Assembly (NCBI GenBank): GCA_002477275.1
Contig: DLOU01000024.1
Coordinates: 16,635-31,071 of the forward strand
Direction: 5' to 3'
DNA: 14,437 bases
Source of the DNA: Caryophanales bacterium UBA7476
Lineage (GTDB): Bacteria > Bacillota_I > Bacilli_A > RF39 > UBA660
A model generated the notes under the pieces. That model did no database searches, was not told where the DNA came from, and worked only from the letters and a program-made list of their open reading frames with translations. Below, piece by piece: positions 1 to 7,789 of the stretch; the stretch's first letter is position 1, and every line of letters starts with the position of its first letter. The position numbers and the translations under genes are program-made.

Positions 1-1101
1 ATTATTTTAAAGAAAAAAGAAAAATTAAATCTTAATTTAAATTTATTTCCAATATTAATAGTTTTTGGTATTATTATAGTTGTTATTATTGTAGCAGTTG
101 TTATTACAAATGTTGTTAATAATAATAAAAAGAAAAATGAAGTAAAAGATGAAACTGAAAATATAGTTAATTTAAATAGTGAATTAGATGGAGCTTATGG
201 ATTTGCTAAAGAAGGAAATAGAATAGTTGTTTTAAGAAATAAAAAAACTCCAAAGACAATTTATAATATTAGTCAAGGAACTGGTAATTATGGAGAATTT
301 TTAGATTATACATACTATGATAAAAAACTATATTTATTATTTAATGATAGTATAGAATCTATTTCACTTACTGATGGAAATGGAATATATGAATTAAAGA
401 AAGAATATGATTATGAACAAGTAAAGTGTAAAGATGGTACAATTGGTAAAACTACTAATTTAATAGTTACTGAGGATATTATATATTTTAATAATTCTAG
501 TTGTGCTATTAGTGGATTTAATAGATTACTTGATGATGATGAAGAAGAGGAAACTATTGGAGATCAAGTAAATATTTATCAATTTGACACACTTAAGAGT
601 TCTAATATGACTTATAGTGATGGAGTGTTATATTTTACTGGTAATAATAAGTTGTTTAAAGTTTCAGAAGAAGATGGAGAAATTAAAGAAATAGCTAATG
701 GAATATCAGGTAATTATCCATTAAATGTAGTTGATGGTGTACTTGTTTATTCTAATAAAAACAATGATAATACATATAATTTCTTTGGTATAAGTGTTGA
801 TAGTTTTGAAAGTGCTGAAATAGTTAAGAATGCTAAAGGATTAAATATTTATGATCAAACATATTATTATTATGATAATAATGGTGTATATAAATATGAT
901 GGAGAAAGCTCAGAAAGTATTTATACTTTAAGATATAATGAATTATCCAATTTAGAAATTTATAATGGTATACTTCAAATAGTTGATAAAAGTACTAATG
1001 GAGATGAGAAAAAACGTATTAATAATATAGATTTAAAAAATGATAATAAAGTAAGTACTTCTGAACATGAATATACTATGATTAGAAATATTGAAGATTA
1101 A
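1..1101 (+). CDS. Membrane-anchored extracellular beta-propeller-like protein (5' partial)
   Basis: The reading frame is open from the first base of the window to TAA at 1099-1101, so the gene starts upstream. A methionine at 607 also opens the frame, but it lies in mid-domain and has no ribosome site. The visible 366 residues begin with a lysine-rich stretch (KKKEKLNLN), then one hydrophobic segment at about residues 15-38 (VVIIVAVVIT), then an asparagine/lysine linker. This suggests a single-pass anchor with an outside C-terminus. The rest is rich in short strands of the type DGVLYFTGNNKLFKV and YYYDNNGVYKYDG, as in propeller-like or DUF5050-type sensor domains. Only two cysteines are seen and there is no catalytic motif. 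Function is unknown. A terminator follows immediately, so it ends its transcript. Confidence 0.8.
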   Translation: MILKKKEKLNLNLNLFPILIVFGIIIVVIIVAVVITNVVNNNKKKNEVKDETENIVNLNSELDGAYGFAKEGNRIVVLRNKKTPKTIYNISQGTGNYGEFLDYTYYDKKLYLLFNDSIESISLTDGNGIYELKKEYDYEQVKCKDGTIGKTTNLIVTEDIIYFNNSSCAISGFNRLLDDDEEEETIGDQVNIYQFDTLKSSNMTYSDGVLYFTGNNKLFKVSEEDGEIKEIANGISGNYPLNVVDGVLVYSNKNNDNTYNFFGISVDSFESAEIVKNAKGLNIYDQTYYYYDNNGVYKYDGESSESIYTLRYNELSNLEIYNGILQIVDKSTNGDEKKRINNIDLKNDNKVSTSEHEYTMIRNIED

Positions 1102-1128
1102 CAACTATAAACTTTATAGTTGTTTTTA
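1101..1128 (+). terminator. Rho-independent terminator after the first gene
   Basis: A perfect 10-bp stem (ACAACTATAA, 1101-1110, with TTATAGTTGT, 1114-1123) has a 3-base loop and is followed by TTTT. The stem starts at the last base of the stop codon. Confidence 0.85.
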
Positions 1129-1187
1129 CTTTATATATATGTTACATTATAGATAGTAGATAATATAAGATAGGGAGTGAAGTTTTT

Positions 1188-3169
1188 ATGAAAAAAAATA
1201 TATTATTGTTTTTTGTATATTGTTTATTTCATTGTTCTCATTTTCTGTTTATGCAGATGAGAAAATTGATGTAAGTAATCAAGAGGAGTATTTTGATGCT
1301 ATAGCTACAATAAATTCATCTAATGAAGAAAATTTTATAGTTAGTTTAAGTGATGACATTATTCTTACTAGTTATCCAACTACTTCTAATCCTGTTCTTA
1401 TTTCTAATGATAAGAATGTAACTGTAATTGGTAATAATCATAAAATAAAAATTTCAGAAACTGGTAGTTATGGTTATCATTCAATAATGAGTGTTGGAAG
1501 TGCTACTGTTAATTTAGGTAATTCTGATGGAAGTGATACACTATATATCCAAGGTGGAGGAGCAAATGTTTCAACTTCTGAATCATTAATAAATGTTGCT
1601 GGAACTGTTAATATTTATGATGGAGTAACTATTAGTGATAATTATTCTGGTCCAGCAGCACTTGCAGGAGCAGCATTTAGAGTTCAAACAAATGGGACAC
1701 TAAATATGTATGGAGGTGTAATTAAAGATACTTCTATTACATCAACTGGTGTTGGTGGTGCAATTGCACTAGATTATAATAATGCTACATTTAATATGTA
1801 TGGTGGAGAAATAAAGGATAATCAAACTAATGGATGGGGTGCTGCTGTTTATGCTTCGAATGGTGCATCAATTAATATTAAAGGTGGAAAAATTTGTGGT
1901 AATAAAGGTGTATATGGTGGAGCAATTTCTTCTATAGCTGGTCCTGTTAATATTGAAAATGCAACATTTGAAAAAAATGAAGGCAGTTATGGAGGAGCAA
2001 TATTAATTTATTCTACATCTACATTAACAATAAATAATACAACTTTTAAAGAAAACTCATCTGGTTATGGAGGAGCAATATTAAGTTGGGGAGAAAGCGG
2101 TACAATTAATAATTCTAAATTTGAATCTAATGAAGGTTCAACAGGAGGCGCAATTAGAATTGAATCAGGTACTTTAACTAGTACTAATAATAAATATATT
2201 AAAAATGAAGCAAGTTATGGAGGAGCAATTTTCTCTCGTTCTAATATAATTTCATCTGGGGATGACATTAATTCTAACAAAGCTAGTGTTGGAGCAGGAG
2301 TATACTTATATTCAGGTAGTGCTGATTTAGAAAAAGCAGATGTTTATAATAATAAGGCAGAGACTCAAGCTAATGATTACTATATATCTGCAAATGTTAC
2401 AAGTTTAAAAATCAAGGATGCATCAACAATTAATAAGAGTGTAACTTATGGTGAAGGTACAACTAATATTATTGGTTGGTTTAAGGATGAATCGGATAAT
2501 AGATTTTCTTTAACTAATACTACTGATATTGTTGAATATAGTACAATTACAGCTGGAAATAGTTATAGTTTGACTGCAGCTGGTAATCAAGTTTTTGAAG
2601 TTAAATTTGAAGGTGTTGATATAGATACTCAATTTATTTCTTCAGGTGGTAAAATTACTAGACCAGAAAATCCAACAAAAGAAAATTATAAATTTATAGA
2701 TTGGTATATTGATAGAGAATATAATACTAAATATAACTTTGATAGTGAGGTTACTTTGAATGTAACTTTATATCCAAAATGGAAATATGATTATAAAATT
2801 ACTTTTGGTGCAAATCAAAAATTTAATGATCAAGATTTAGTAATTAAGACTAATGGTGTTTTAGCAAATCTAATTAGTGTTAAAGTAAATGATGAAGAAT
2901 TAGATTCATCTAATTATATATTAGAAAGTGGAAGTACAATTTTAACATTAAAAAAAGAATATTTAAGTTCTTTAAAACCTGGTACTTATAAACTAACTTT
3001 TGTATATAATGATGACAATCTTGAAACTACATTTATTATTAATGGAAGTGGAGATAGTAGTATAAATAATCCTGATACAAAGGATAACATTTATGTATAT
3101 ATGTATTTATTAGGACTTTCTATATTTGGTTTATGTGGTATGACAGTTTATAAAAGAAAATTTAATTAA
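1188..3169 (+). CDS. Secreted beta-helix surface protein with sorting signal; frameshift in signal peptide
   Basis: A strong ribosome site (GGGAGTGA, 1173-1180) precedes ATG at 1188, which reads MKKNILLFF and then leaves frame, stopping at TAA 1272-1274. One extra base in the A8 (1191-1198) or T6 (1209-1214) run would join it to the long frame, restoring a normal signal peptide ending FSVYA and about 660 residues. As written, the long frame opens only from a weak TTG at 1220. Residue numbers here count from that TTG. Residues 60-400 are glycine/asparagine-rich right-handed beta-helix repeats. YGGAI-like turns lie near residues 233, 258, 284, 309 and 334, a spacing of about 25, as in pectate-lyase or Pmp-type repeats. 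Residues 458-522 are one InlB B-type (Listeria-Bacteroides) repeat. Residues 527-607 resemble the Ig-like X2 module. NPDTKDN (617-623), a hydrophobic helix and KRKFN form a sortase-type anchor. Likely a wall-attached adhesin. The intact-frame call is an inference. Confidence 0.8.
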
Positions 3170-3176
3170 AATATTT

Positions 3177-3204
3177 AGAAAATGCTTTATGGCATTTTCT
3201 TTTG
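3177..3204 (+). terminator. Rho-independent terminator after the beta-helix gene
   Basis: A 9-bp stem (AGAAAATGC, 3177-3185, with GCATTTTCT, 3192-3200) has a 6-base loop and is followed by TTTG. It sits 7 bases after the stop codon. Confidence 0.8.
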
Positions 3205-3211
3205 TTCTTAA

Positions 3212-3240
3212 TTGATAAAAAATATATAATTGGTTATAAT
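3212..3240 (+). promoter_or_regulatory. Sigma-A type promoter for the YehR-like lipoprotein
   Basis: TTGATA (3212-3217), a 17-base spacer and a perfect TATAAT (3235-3240). The predicted start of transcription lies only a few bases before the ribosome site at 3248-3254 (GAGGTGA). Confidence 0.75.
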
Positions 3241-3257
3241 GTATTTAGAGGTGAATT

Positions 3258-3716
3258 ATGAAAAAATATATAAGTATAGTAGCTGTAATAGTATTATGTT
3301 TATTTTTAACAGGATGTAAAGGTAAAAAAGTAGTAACTAATTGTAGTAGTTCTAGTAAACAAACCAATTATGAGATAAAAACTGAGTATGCTATTAATTC
3401 TAGAAAAGATATAGTTGAAAGTGTAGAAATTAATCAAGCAATTACATCAAAAGATAATAAAGTATTGACTAATTTTGAAAAACAATTAAAAGACCAATAT
3501 AAATCAAATGCTTCTTTATATGGTGGATATACTTATGATGTTAAAGTAAAAGGTAAAAAATTAACTTCAAAAGTAACTATTAATTATGAAGAATTAAATA
3601 TGAAAAAATTTGTTAAAGATAATGGTGCTATGAAAGATTACGTTAATAAAGATAATAAGTTTACTTTAGAAGGAGCAAAAAAACTTTATAAATCTACTGG
3701 TGCTAAGTGTGAATAA
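3258..3716 (+). CDS. Small lipoprotein, YehR/DUF1307-like
   Basis: The 152-residue product has a classic lipoprotein signal: MKK, a hydrophobic core and the lipobox LTGC with Cys20 as the lipidated residue. It should therefore sit on the outer face of the membrane. ATG 3258 is preceded by GAGGTGA at good spacing. The mature part is lysine-rich. It has a beta-rich middle (YDVKVKGKKLTSKVTINYEE) and ends in a helix-like segment (TLEGAKKLYKSTGAKCE). Length, lipobox and the closing 'LxxAkklykstG' pattern resemble the YehR/DUF1307 family, whose function is unknown. The assignment is by eye and tentative. Cys29 and Cys151 could form a disulfide outside the cell. The gene has its own promoter and terminator and appears monocistronic. 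Confidence 0.8.
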   Translation: MKKYISIVAVIVLCLFLTGCKGKKVVTNCSSSSKQTNYEIKTEYAINSRKDIVESVEINQAITSKDNKVLTNFEKQLKDQYKSNASLYGGYTYDVKVKGKKLTSKVTINYEELNMKKFVKDNGAMKDYVNKDNKFTLEGAKKLYKSTGAKCE

Positions 3717-3720
3717 GTAT

Positions 3721-3756
3721 AAAAAAATCACATCTAAAATAGTGATTTTTTTTGTA
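3721..3756 (+). terminator. Rho-independent terminator after the YehR-like lipoprotein
   Basis: AAAAAAATCAC (3721-3731) pairs with GTGATTTTTTTT (3742-3753) around a 10-base loop. The 3' strand is itself the U-run. Confidence 0.75.
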
Positions 3757-3777
3757 TATTATTGTTTTACTTTAATA

Positions 3778-3869
3778 ATACTAATTATATAAGATGTAAA
3801 ACTATTAGTATTTATATATTATTAACTATTAGTTTACACTAGAATTTGTAAAATATATATACAAATTCT
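3778..3869. repeat. Cluster of nested inverted and direct repeats upstream of the 896-residue protein
   Basis: Within the 198-base gap, ATACTAAT (3778-3785) is complementary to ATTAGTAT (3804-3811). AACTATTAGT occurs twice (3800-3809 and 3824-3833, 24 bases apart). TGTAAAACTA (3795-3804) nearly mirrors TAGTTTACA (3830-3838). A perfect 10-bp inverted repeat, AGAATTTGTA (3841-3850) with TACAAATTCT (3860-3869), lies just before the -10 box and is followed by TTTC, so it might be a terminator or an operator. No gene is seen in this gap. Confidence 0.5.
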
Positions 3870-3886
3870 TTTCTTATTGGTATAAT
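3858..3886 (+). promoter_or_regulatory. Extended -10 promoter for the 896-residue surface protein
   Basis: TGGTATAAT (3878-3886) is a TGn-extended -10. The hexamer 17 bases upstream (TATACA, 3858-3863) is weak and falls inside a 10-bp inverted repeat, so a protein or hairpin there could affect initiation. Confidence 0.6.
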
Positions 3887-3914
3887 ATTGTATGAAAAAT
3901 AGGAGAGTGTTTAT

Positions 3915-6605
3915 ATGAACAAAAATGTAAAATTTATTTTTTTATTATTGTTTATATTTACTTTTATATCTACTAATGTGTTTGCCAAGGAAGTTGGCAT
4001 AAAAGCAACAGATATAAAAATAGTAGATAAAAGTGATAATGTTATAGCTGATGATCCTATTATTAGTGATGATGATGTCAATTTAAGCGCAACATTTAAT
4101 GAAAAAGATGATTTTGTTACTTATGAATTAACAATAAAAAATACTGATAGTTTAAAATGGAAAATACAAAGTATAACTGATAATAATGAATTAGATAATT
4201 TAAAGATAGATTATGATTATGAAGATAATTATATAGATAAAAATGGTACATCTAAAGTAAAGATTAAACTTACATATAAAGATAAATTAATTAATACTGA
4301 AAGTATAAATATAAGTAGTATTGCTATTACTTTAGATTTACTAAGTGAGAGTGGAAAAGAAAGTAATATTGTGATAAATAATCCAATTACTCATGATGGC
4401 ATTTTAAAATATTTAGTTTTACTTATTATTTCTGTTACTGCTTTAATATGTAAAAAGACAAGAAAGAGATTTAAAAAATTAAAAGTAGGTAATTTTCTTA
4501 TTTTAATTGCAATAATAATGTCTCCATTTATGATTTTTGCCGAAGAAAAAATTAGTTTAAATCTAAATGTGCAAAACATTGTTTTAAAGAGTGAAATGTT
4601 ATCATATAATGTAGTGTTTAATAGTAATGGTGGTAGTGAAGTTGATGCTAAAACACTTAAATATTGGGACAAAGTAGGGGATTTACCTACTACAACAAGA
4701 TCCGGTTATGAATTTGATGGTTGGTATCAAGATTTAGATTTTACTATAGAGGTTACTAATGAAACTGTTATAACAGGAGACGCAACTTTTTATGCTAAAT
4801 GGAATAAAGTTCCATTTGTTACTGTTTTTTCACACGAAGGAGCTTGTACATTCAATGGGGCAAATGGTGTGATAACTGGTAGCGAATGCTCTGATTATGC
4901 TGGGCAGAAGTATATTGACACTGGTGTATATTTATATAATGATGAAAATCATTTAAAAGATTATGAGATTTATTTTGAAATAGATGAATGTGATAAAGAT
5001 AATCAGGATGGTACTGATAAACCTACTTTTTTTAGTACAAAATATGAAACTAATAATGATGTAATTGTTCCAGGAGTTGTAGTTAGGGAAAAAAGTGGTT
5101 CTATAGAAATTAGTGAATCGGTTAATGGTTCAGCTAAAACTTCTTCAATGGGAGCAAGTAATGTTAAAACTATTAAAATAGTTAGAAAAGATAATAAAAC
5201 TTATTATAGCTTTAATGATGCTACGCTTTCTGAATTATGTGATTTAACTGGTTTTGATGAAACATTTAATTTACCTGCTGTTTTTGGAGCTGCACTAAAT
5301 AGGGATGGTACTCCATTTAGATATATTAAAGCAACAGTTTCAAATATGTATATAAAATTAGGAGAGTATGCAGATGATGATTTTTATACTATTACATTTA
5401 ATCCAAACGGAGGAACTGTTGGTTCTGCTACAAAGCTTGTAAAAAGTAATGAAAAATTAGGGAATCTTCCATCAGCTAGTCTAACTAATTATTATCTTGA
5501 TGGATGGTATACTACTATTGATGGTGGAGAAAAAATTATTTCTGATTTAATTCCTAATAATAATGTTACATATTATGCGCATTGGAAAAAATCTTTTGAA
5601 GCAGCAATACTTGAAAATGAAAAATTAATATTTAATTTAGGTACTACAAAGAAAATAAATATTACAAATGAATCAGAGATAGAAGAGGAATATACATTTA
5701 CATCCGGTGACACAAATATTGCAACTGTTGATAATTTAGGAAATGTATCAGGTATATCTGAAGGTGAAACAACTGTTACTATAAAAGGTAAAAAATCTGG
5801 TAAAACTAAGAAGGTTTCAATAAAAATTAATGATGGAAAATCAGTTGTTACATTTGATACTACTGGTGGAAATAGTCTTGATGAATTAATAGTTAATACT
5901 AATTCGGCAGTAGGTGAGCTTCCAACTCCTATTAGACCAGAGTATAAATTTGATGGATGGTATGAAGAAATAGATTATATTAATGAAGTTACTTCAAGTA
6001 CAATTGTTGATGATGATGTAACATATTATGCAAAATGGACTAAAAAAGAGCTTACTACAGTATTCTCTCAAGAAGGTGCATGTAAATTTAATGGAAAAGA
6101 TGGTGTCATTGAAGGTGAAGAATGTAGTAATTATGCTGGTGAAAAATATATAGATACAGGAATAAGTCTATATAATAGTGAAAATTATAATAAAGATTTT
6201 GAAATTACATTTGAAATAGATGAATATGATCCTAATAATCAAGATAGTGGATCTAATCAAATTTTTATGAATTCTAAACTTGAAAATAGTTCAAGTGGTT
6301 ATCCAGGTATTGTATTTAGAAGAATATCTGCGGATAATTTAGAAATTTCTCAAACTATTCAAAAGGTTAAGGTAAGTAAGAGTATTAAATATTCTGAAGT
6401 TAATAAAGTTAGAATATTAAGAGATAATAATATTATTTACTATAGTATTAATAATTCAGAACTTGTAAAACTGCAAGATGTATCAGATTTAGTACAATAT
6501 TTTGATACTACTGTATGGTTTGGAGCTGCACCTGATTCAAAAGGTAATGCATTTAGATATATAAAAGCTACAATTTCTAATATTAAAATTAAATTAGCTG
6601 AATAA
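3915..6605 (+). CDS. Large multidomain surface protein: internal anchor-like hairpin, InlB repeats, LamG-like repeats, BIG2
   Basis: ATG 3915 follows AGGAGAGTG. The 896 residues read in order: signal peptide 1-25 (STNVFA); an acidic beta-rich domain 27-150; NPITHD (156-161), hydrophobic 162-179 and basic KKTRKRFKK, which together look like a complete sortase signal but lie inside the protein; a second hydrophobic segment 191-209 ending SPFMIFAEE like a signal-peptide cleavage site; InlB B-type repeats at about 231-297, 490-558 and 642-709, each ending FYAKW or YYAxW; two copies of a domain of about 184 residues at 300-483 and 712-895; and a BIG2 Ig-like domain at about 562-639 between InlB repeats 2 and 3. 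The duplicated domain has a concanavalin/LamG-like look, with the core VFSxEGAC...YAGxKYIDTG and Cys pairs 311/325 and 723/737. There is no C-terminal anchor. It is probably an adhesin held by the internal hairpin. Domain calls are by eye. Confidence 0.85.
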   Translation: MNKNVKFIFLLLFIFTFISTNVFAKEVGIKATDIKIVDKSDNVIADDPIISDDDVNLSATFNEKDDFVTYELTIKNTDSLKWKIQSITDNNELDNLKIDYDYEDNYIDKNGTSKVKIKLTYKDKLINTESINISSIAITLDLLSESGKESNIVINNPITHDGILKYLVLLIISVTALICKKTRKRFKKLKVGNFLILIAIIMSPFMIFAEEKISLNLNVQNIVLKSEMLSYNVVFNSNGGSEVDAKTLKYWDKVGDLPTTTRSGYEFDGWYQDLDFTIEVTNETVITGDATFYAKWNKVPFVTVFSHEGACTFNGANGVITGSECSDYAGQKYIDTGVYLYNDENHLKDYEIYFEIDECDKDNQDGTDKPTFFSTKYETNNDVIVPGVVVREKSGSIEISESVNGSAKTSSMGASNVKTIKIVRKDNKTYYSFNDATLSELCDLTGFDETFNLPAVFGAALNRDGTPFRYIKATVSNMYIKLGEYADDDFYTITFNPNGGTVGSATKLVKSNEKLGNLPSASLTNYYLDGWYTTIDGGEKIISDLIPNNNVTYYAHWKKSFEAAILENEKLIFNLGTTKKINITNESEIEEEYTFTSGDTNIATVDNLGNVSGISEGETTVTIKGKKSGKTKKVSIKINDGKSVVTFDTTGGNSLDELIVNTNSAVGELPTPIRPEYKFDGWYEEIDYINEVTSSTIVDDDVTYYAKWTKKELTTVFSQEGACKFNGKDGVIEGEECSNYAGEKYIDTGISLYNSENYNKDFEITFEIDEYDPNNQDSGSNQIFMNSKLENSSSGYPGIVFRRISADNLEISQTIQKVKVSKSIKYSEVNKVRILRDNNIIYYSINNSELVKLQDVSDLVQYFDTTVWFGAAPDSKGNAFRYIKATISNIKIKLAE
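4812..5363 (+). repeat. LamG-like domain copy 1 (protein-level repeat)
   Basis: Residues 300-483 of the 896-residue protein. It shares VFS-EGAC, the second Cys 14 residues later, YAG-KYIDTG, and the closing FRYIKAT-SN with copy 2. The DNA has diverged, so the duplication is old. Confidence 0.8.
6048..6599 (+). repeat. LamG-like domain copy 2 (protein-level repeat)
   Basis: Residues 712-895 of the same protein, colinear with copy 1 over the whole domain. It forms the C-terminus and stops one residue before the end of the protein. Confidence 0.8.
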
Positions 6606-6640
6606 AAAAGAACATAGTTTTAAATCTATGTTCTTTTTTT
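6604..6640. terminator. Bidirectional terminator between convergent genes
   Basis: A 14-bp stem pairs AAAAAAGAACATAG (6604-6617) with CTATGTTCTTTTTT (6626-6639) around an 8-base loop. U-runs are present on both strands. It serves the 896-residue protein (plus) and the TroA-like gene (minus). Confidence 0.9.
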
Positions 6641-7502
6641 AATATATTTCTTGTTTAATTAACTCTAGATTATCTTTCATAATAGAAATATAATCTTGTT
6701 TGTCATCTCTTTCTTTATCTGTAATATTATTAATTTTGTGTAATTCAACAACCTCAATGTTATCGTGGTCTTTTATTAAATTATCTATTTTTTCACTATT
6801 CTTATCATCTTTAAATTTATAAATATATTTTATTTCACCATCATCTATTAAATCTTCAACTTCACTGTATGTTTTATCTAATGCTTTATCATCTAATATT
6901 ATAACTTCTAATCCAAACTTTTCTAAATATTTTAAATCGCTACTATTAGCAACTATCTTTTTACTTTTTGCATTTTCAACACTAACTCTATAATCAGCAT
7001 CAAGTTCTGATAAATTAACTTTTAATTTTTCATAGTTATTTTCAATCTCTTTTTTTAAATAATTACTTGTTATATATTCGTTTAAACCCATTTCAATGTT
7101 TTTAGCCATCATTAGTAGATATGAAGGATTTAACCATAACTCTTCCTCACTATTTTCAATTTCAAGTACATAAGAAGTATCAATTATCTTTAAATCATTA
7201 TTTATATCAAGTAAATCAACTGCTAAAGTTCTTTCTCTTTCTATAAGACCTGTATATATAAATAAATCATCTTTACTTAAATCTTTTTTTCTTTTTGATG
7301 TTACTTTATAATTATTTACATTAACACCATCAGGATATACAGAACTTATATTTGCATGCTCTCCATAAATACTAGATAAAACGTATTCGTTTGGATAATT
7401 TGTAACAACTATATCGATATCTTCCATATTATCTTTTCTACAACCAGTAGCACATAATAAAATTGTAATTGTTAATAAACATATTAATATTTTCTTTTTC
7501 AT
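6639..7502 (-). CDS. TroA/ZnuA-fold lipoprotein lacking metal-ligand histidines
   Basis: The 287-residue product has a lipoprotein signal (lipobox CATGC, Cys21) and the layout of cluster A-I metal-binding proteins (ZnuA, AdcA, PsaA). VVTNYPNEYVLSSIYGEH matches the first strand and helix, DLFIYTGLIE the usual 'DLxxyNG', EELWLNPSYLLMMAKNI the usual 'D-H-W-L-D-P', and KKIVANSSDLKYLEKFGLEV the usual 'H-x-x-f-x-Y-l-a-x-x-yGl'. In each place the ligand histidine is absent: GVNVNNYK stands for GxxPHxYxP, ELW for HxW, and ANSSDL for xHxxF. The only histidines (49, 245, 255) lie elsewhere. Its start codon overlaps the yidD stop (ATGA), so the two are translationally coupled. A ribosome site AAAGGAA lies inside yidD. 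No transporter ATPase or permease gene is next to it. It may bind something else or have a structural role. Confidence 0.85.
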   Translation of the reverse strand: MKKKILICLLTITILLCATGCRKDNMEDIDIVVTNYPNEYVLSSIYGEHANISSVYPDGVNVNNYKVTSKRKKDLSKDDLFIYTGLIERERTLAVDLLDINNDLKIIDTSYVLEIENSEEELWLNPSYLLMMAKNIEMGLNEYITSNYLKKEIENNYEKLKVNLSELDADYRVSVENAKSKKIVANSSDLKYLEKFGLEVIILDDKALDKTYSEVEDLIDDGEIKYIYKFKDDKNSEKIDNLIKDHDNIEVVELHKINNITDKERDDKQDYISIMKDNLELIKQEIY

Positions 7503-7726
7503 TTTTTACTTCCTTTCTTTAAAGGTACAGGATCATATCCATGTCCTCCCCAAGGATTACATCTAATAATTCTTTTAATAGCTAAATATGAGCCACTAAT
7601 AGAACCAAATCTTTCAATAGCAATTTTAGCATATTCAGAACAAGTAGGTGTATATCTACAAGAGTTATGCCAAGGGCCTGGTATTTTTTGATAGATGTTA
7701 ATAAAAAATATCAAAACCTTTTTCAT
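7499..7726 (-). CDS. yidD: YidD, membrane protein insertion efficiency factor
   Basis: The 75-residue product matches the whole YidD family: an N-terminal amphipathic segment (LIFFINIYQKIPGP), the signature CRYTPTCSEYA with its cysteines, then IKRIIRCNPWGGHGYDPVP, ending with a lysine-rich tail. Family knowledge: YidD is an inner-face membrane-associated protein that helps YidC/Oxa1 insert membrane proteins, and it is often near rpmH-rnpA-yidC. Here it is instead first in a two-gene unit with the TroA-like lipoprotein. ATG 7726 follows GGAGG and a good promoter. The TGA stop overlaps the next start codon. This is the clearest evidence in the window that TGA is a stop codon. Confidence 0.95.
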   Translation of the reverse strand: MKKVLIFFINIYQKIPGPWHNSCRYTPTCSEYAKIAIERFGSISGSYLAIKRIIRCNPWGGHGYDPVPLKKGSKK

Positions 7727-7744
7727 AAATCCTCCATGATTACT

Positions 7745-7773
7745 ATTTTACTAAAAAAAAGTTCTTCTTTCAA
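7745..7773 (-). promoter_or_regulatory. Promoter for yidD and the TroA-like gene
   Basis: On the minus strand, TTGAAA (7768-7773), a 17-base spacer and TAAAAT (7745-7750). The ribosome site GGAGG at 7731-7735 lies about 10 bases downstream of the -10 box. Confidence 0.7.
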
Positions 7774-7789
7774 TAAAATTATTTAATTC

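Noticed and set aside
1220..1222. TTG as the true start of the beta-helix protein
   Set aside because: It has no ribosome site, and it would remove the positively charged start of the signal peptide. ATG 1188 with GGGAGTGA is far better if one base is restored.
4391..4672. Minus-strand open frame of 93 codons inside the 896-residue surface gene
   Set aside because: It lies wholly within a well-supported gene, has no ribosome site and no family features.
6639..7502. Calling this gene a pseudogene because its ligands are missing
   Set aside because: The frame is intact over family length with lipobox, ribosome site and coupling to yidD, so it looks maintained.
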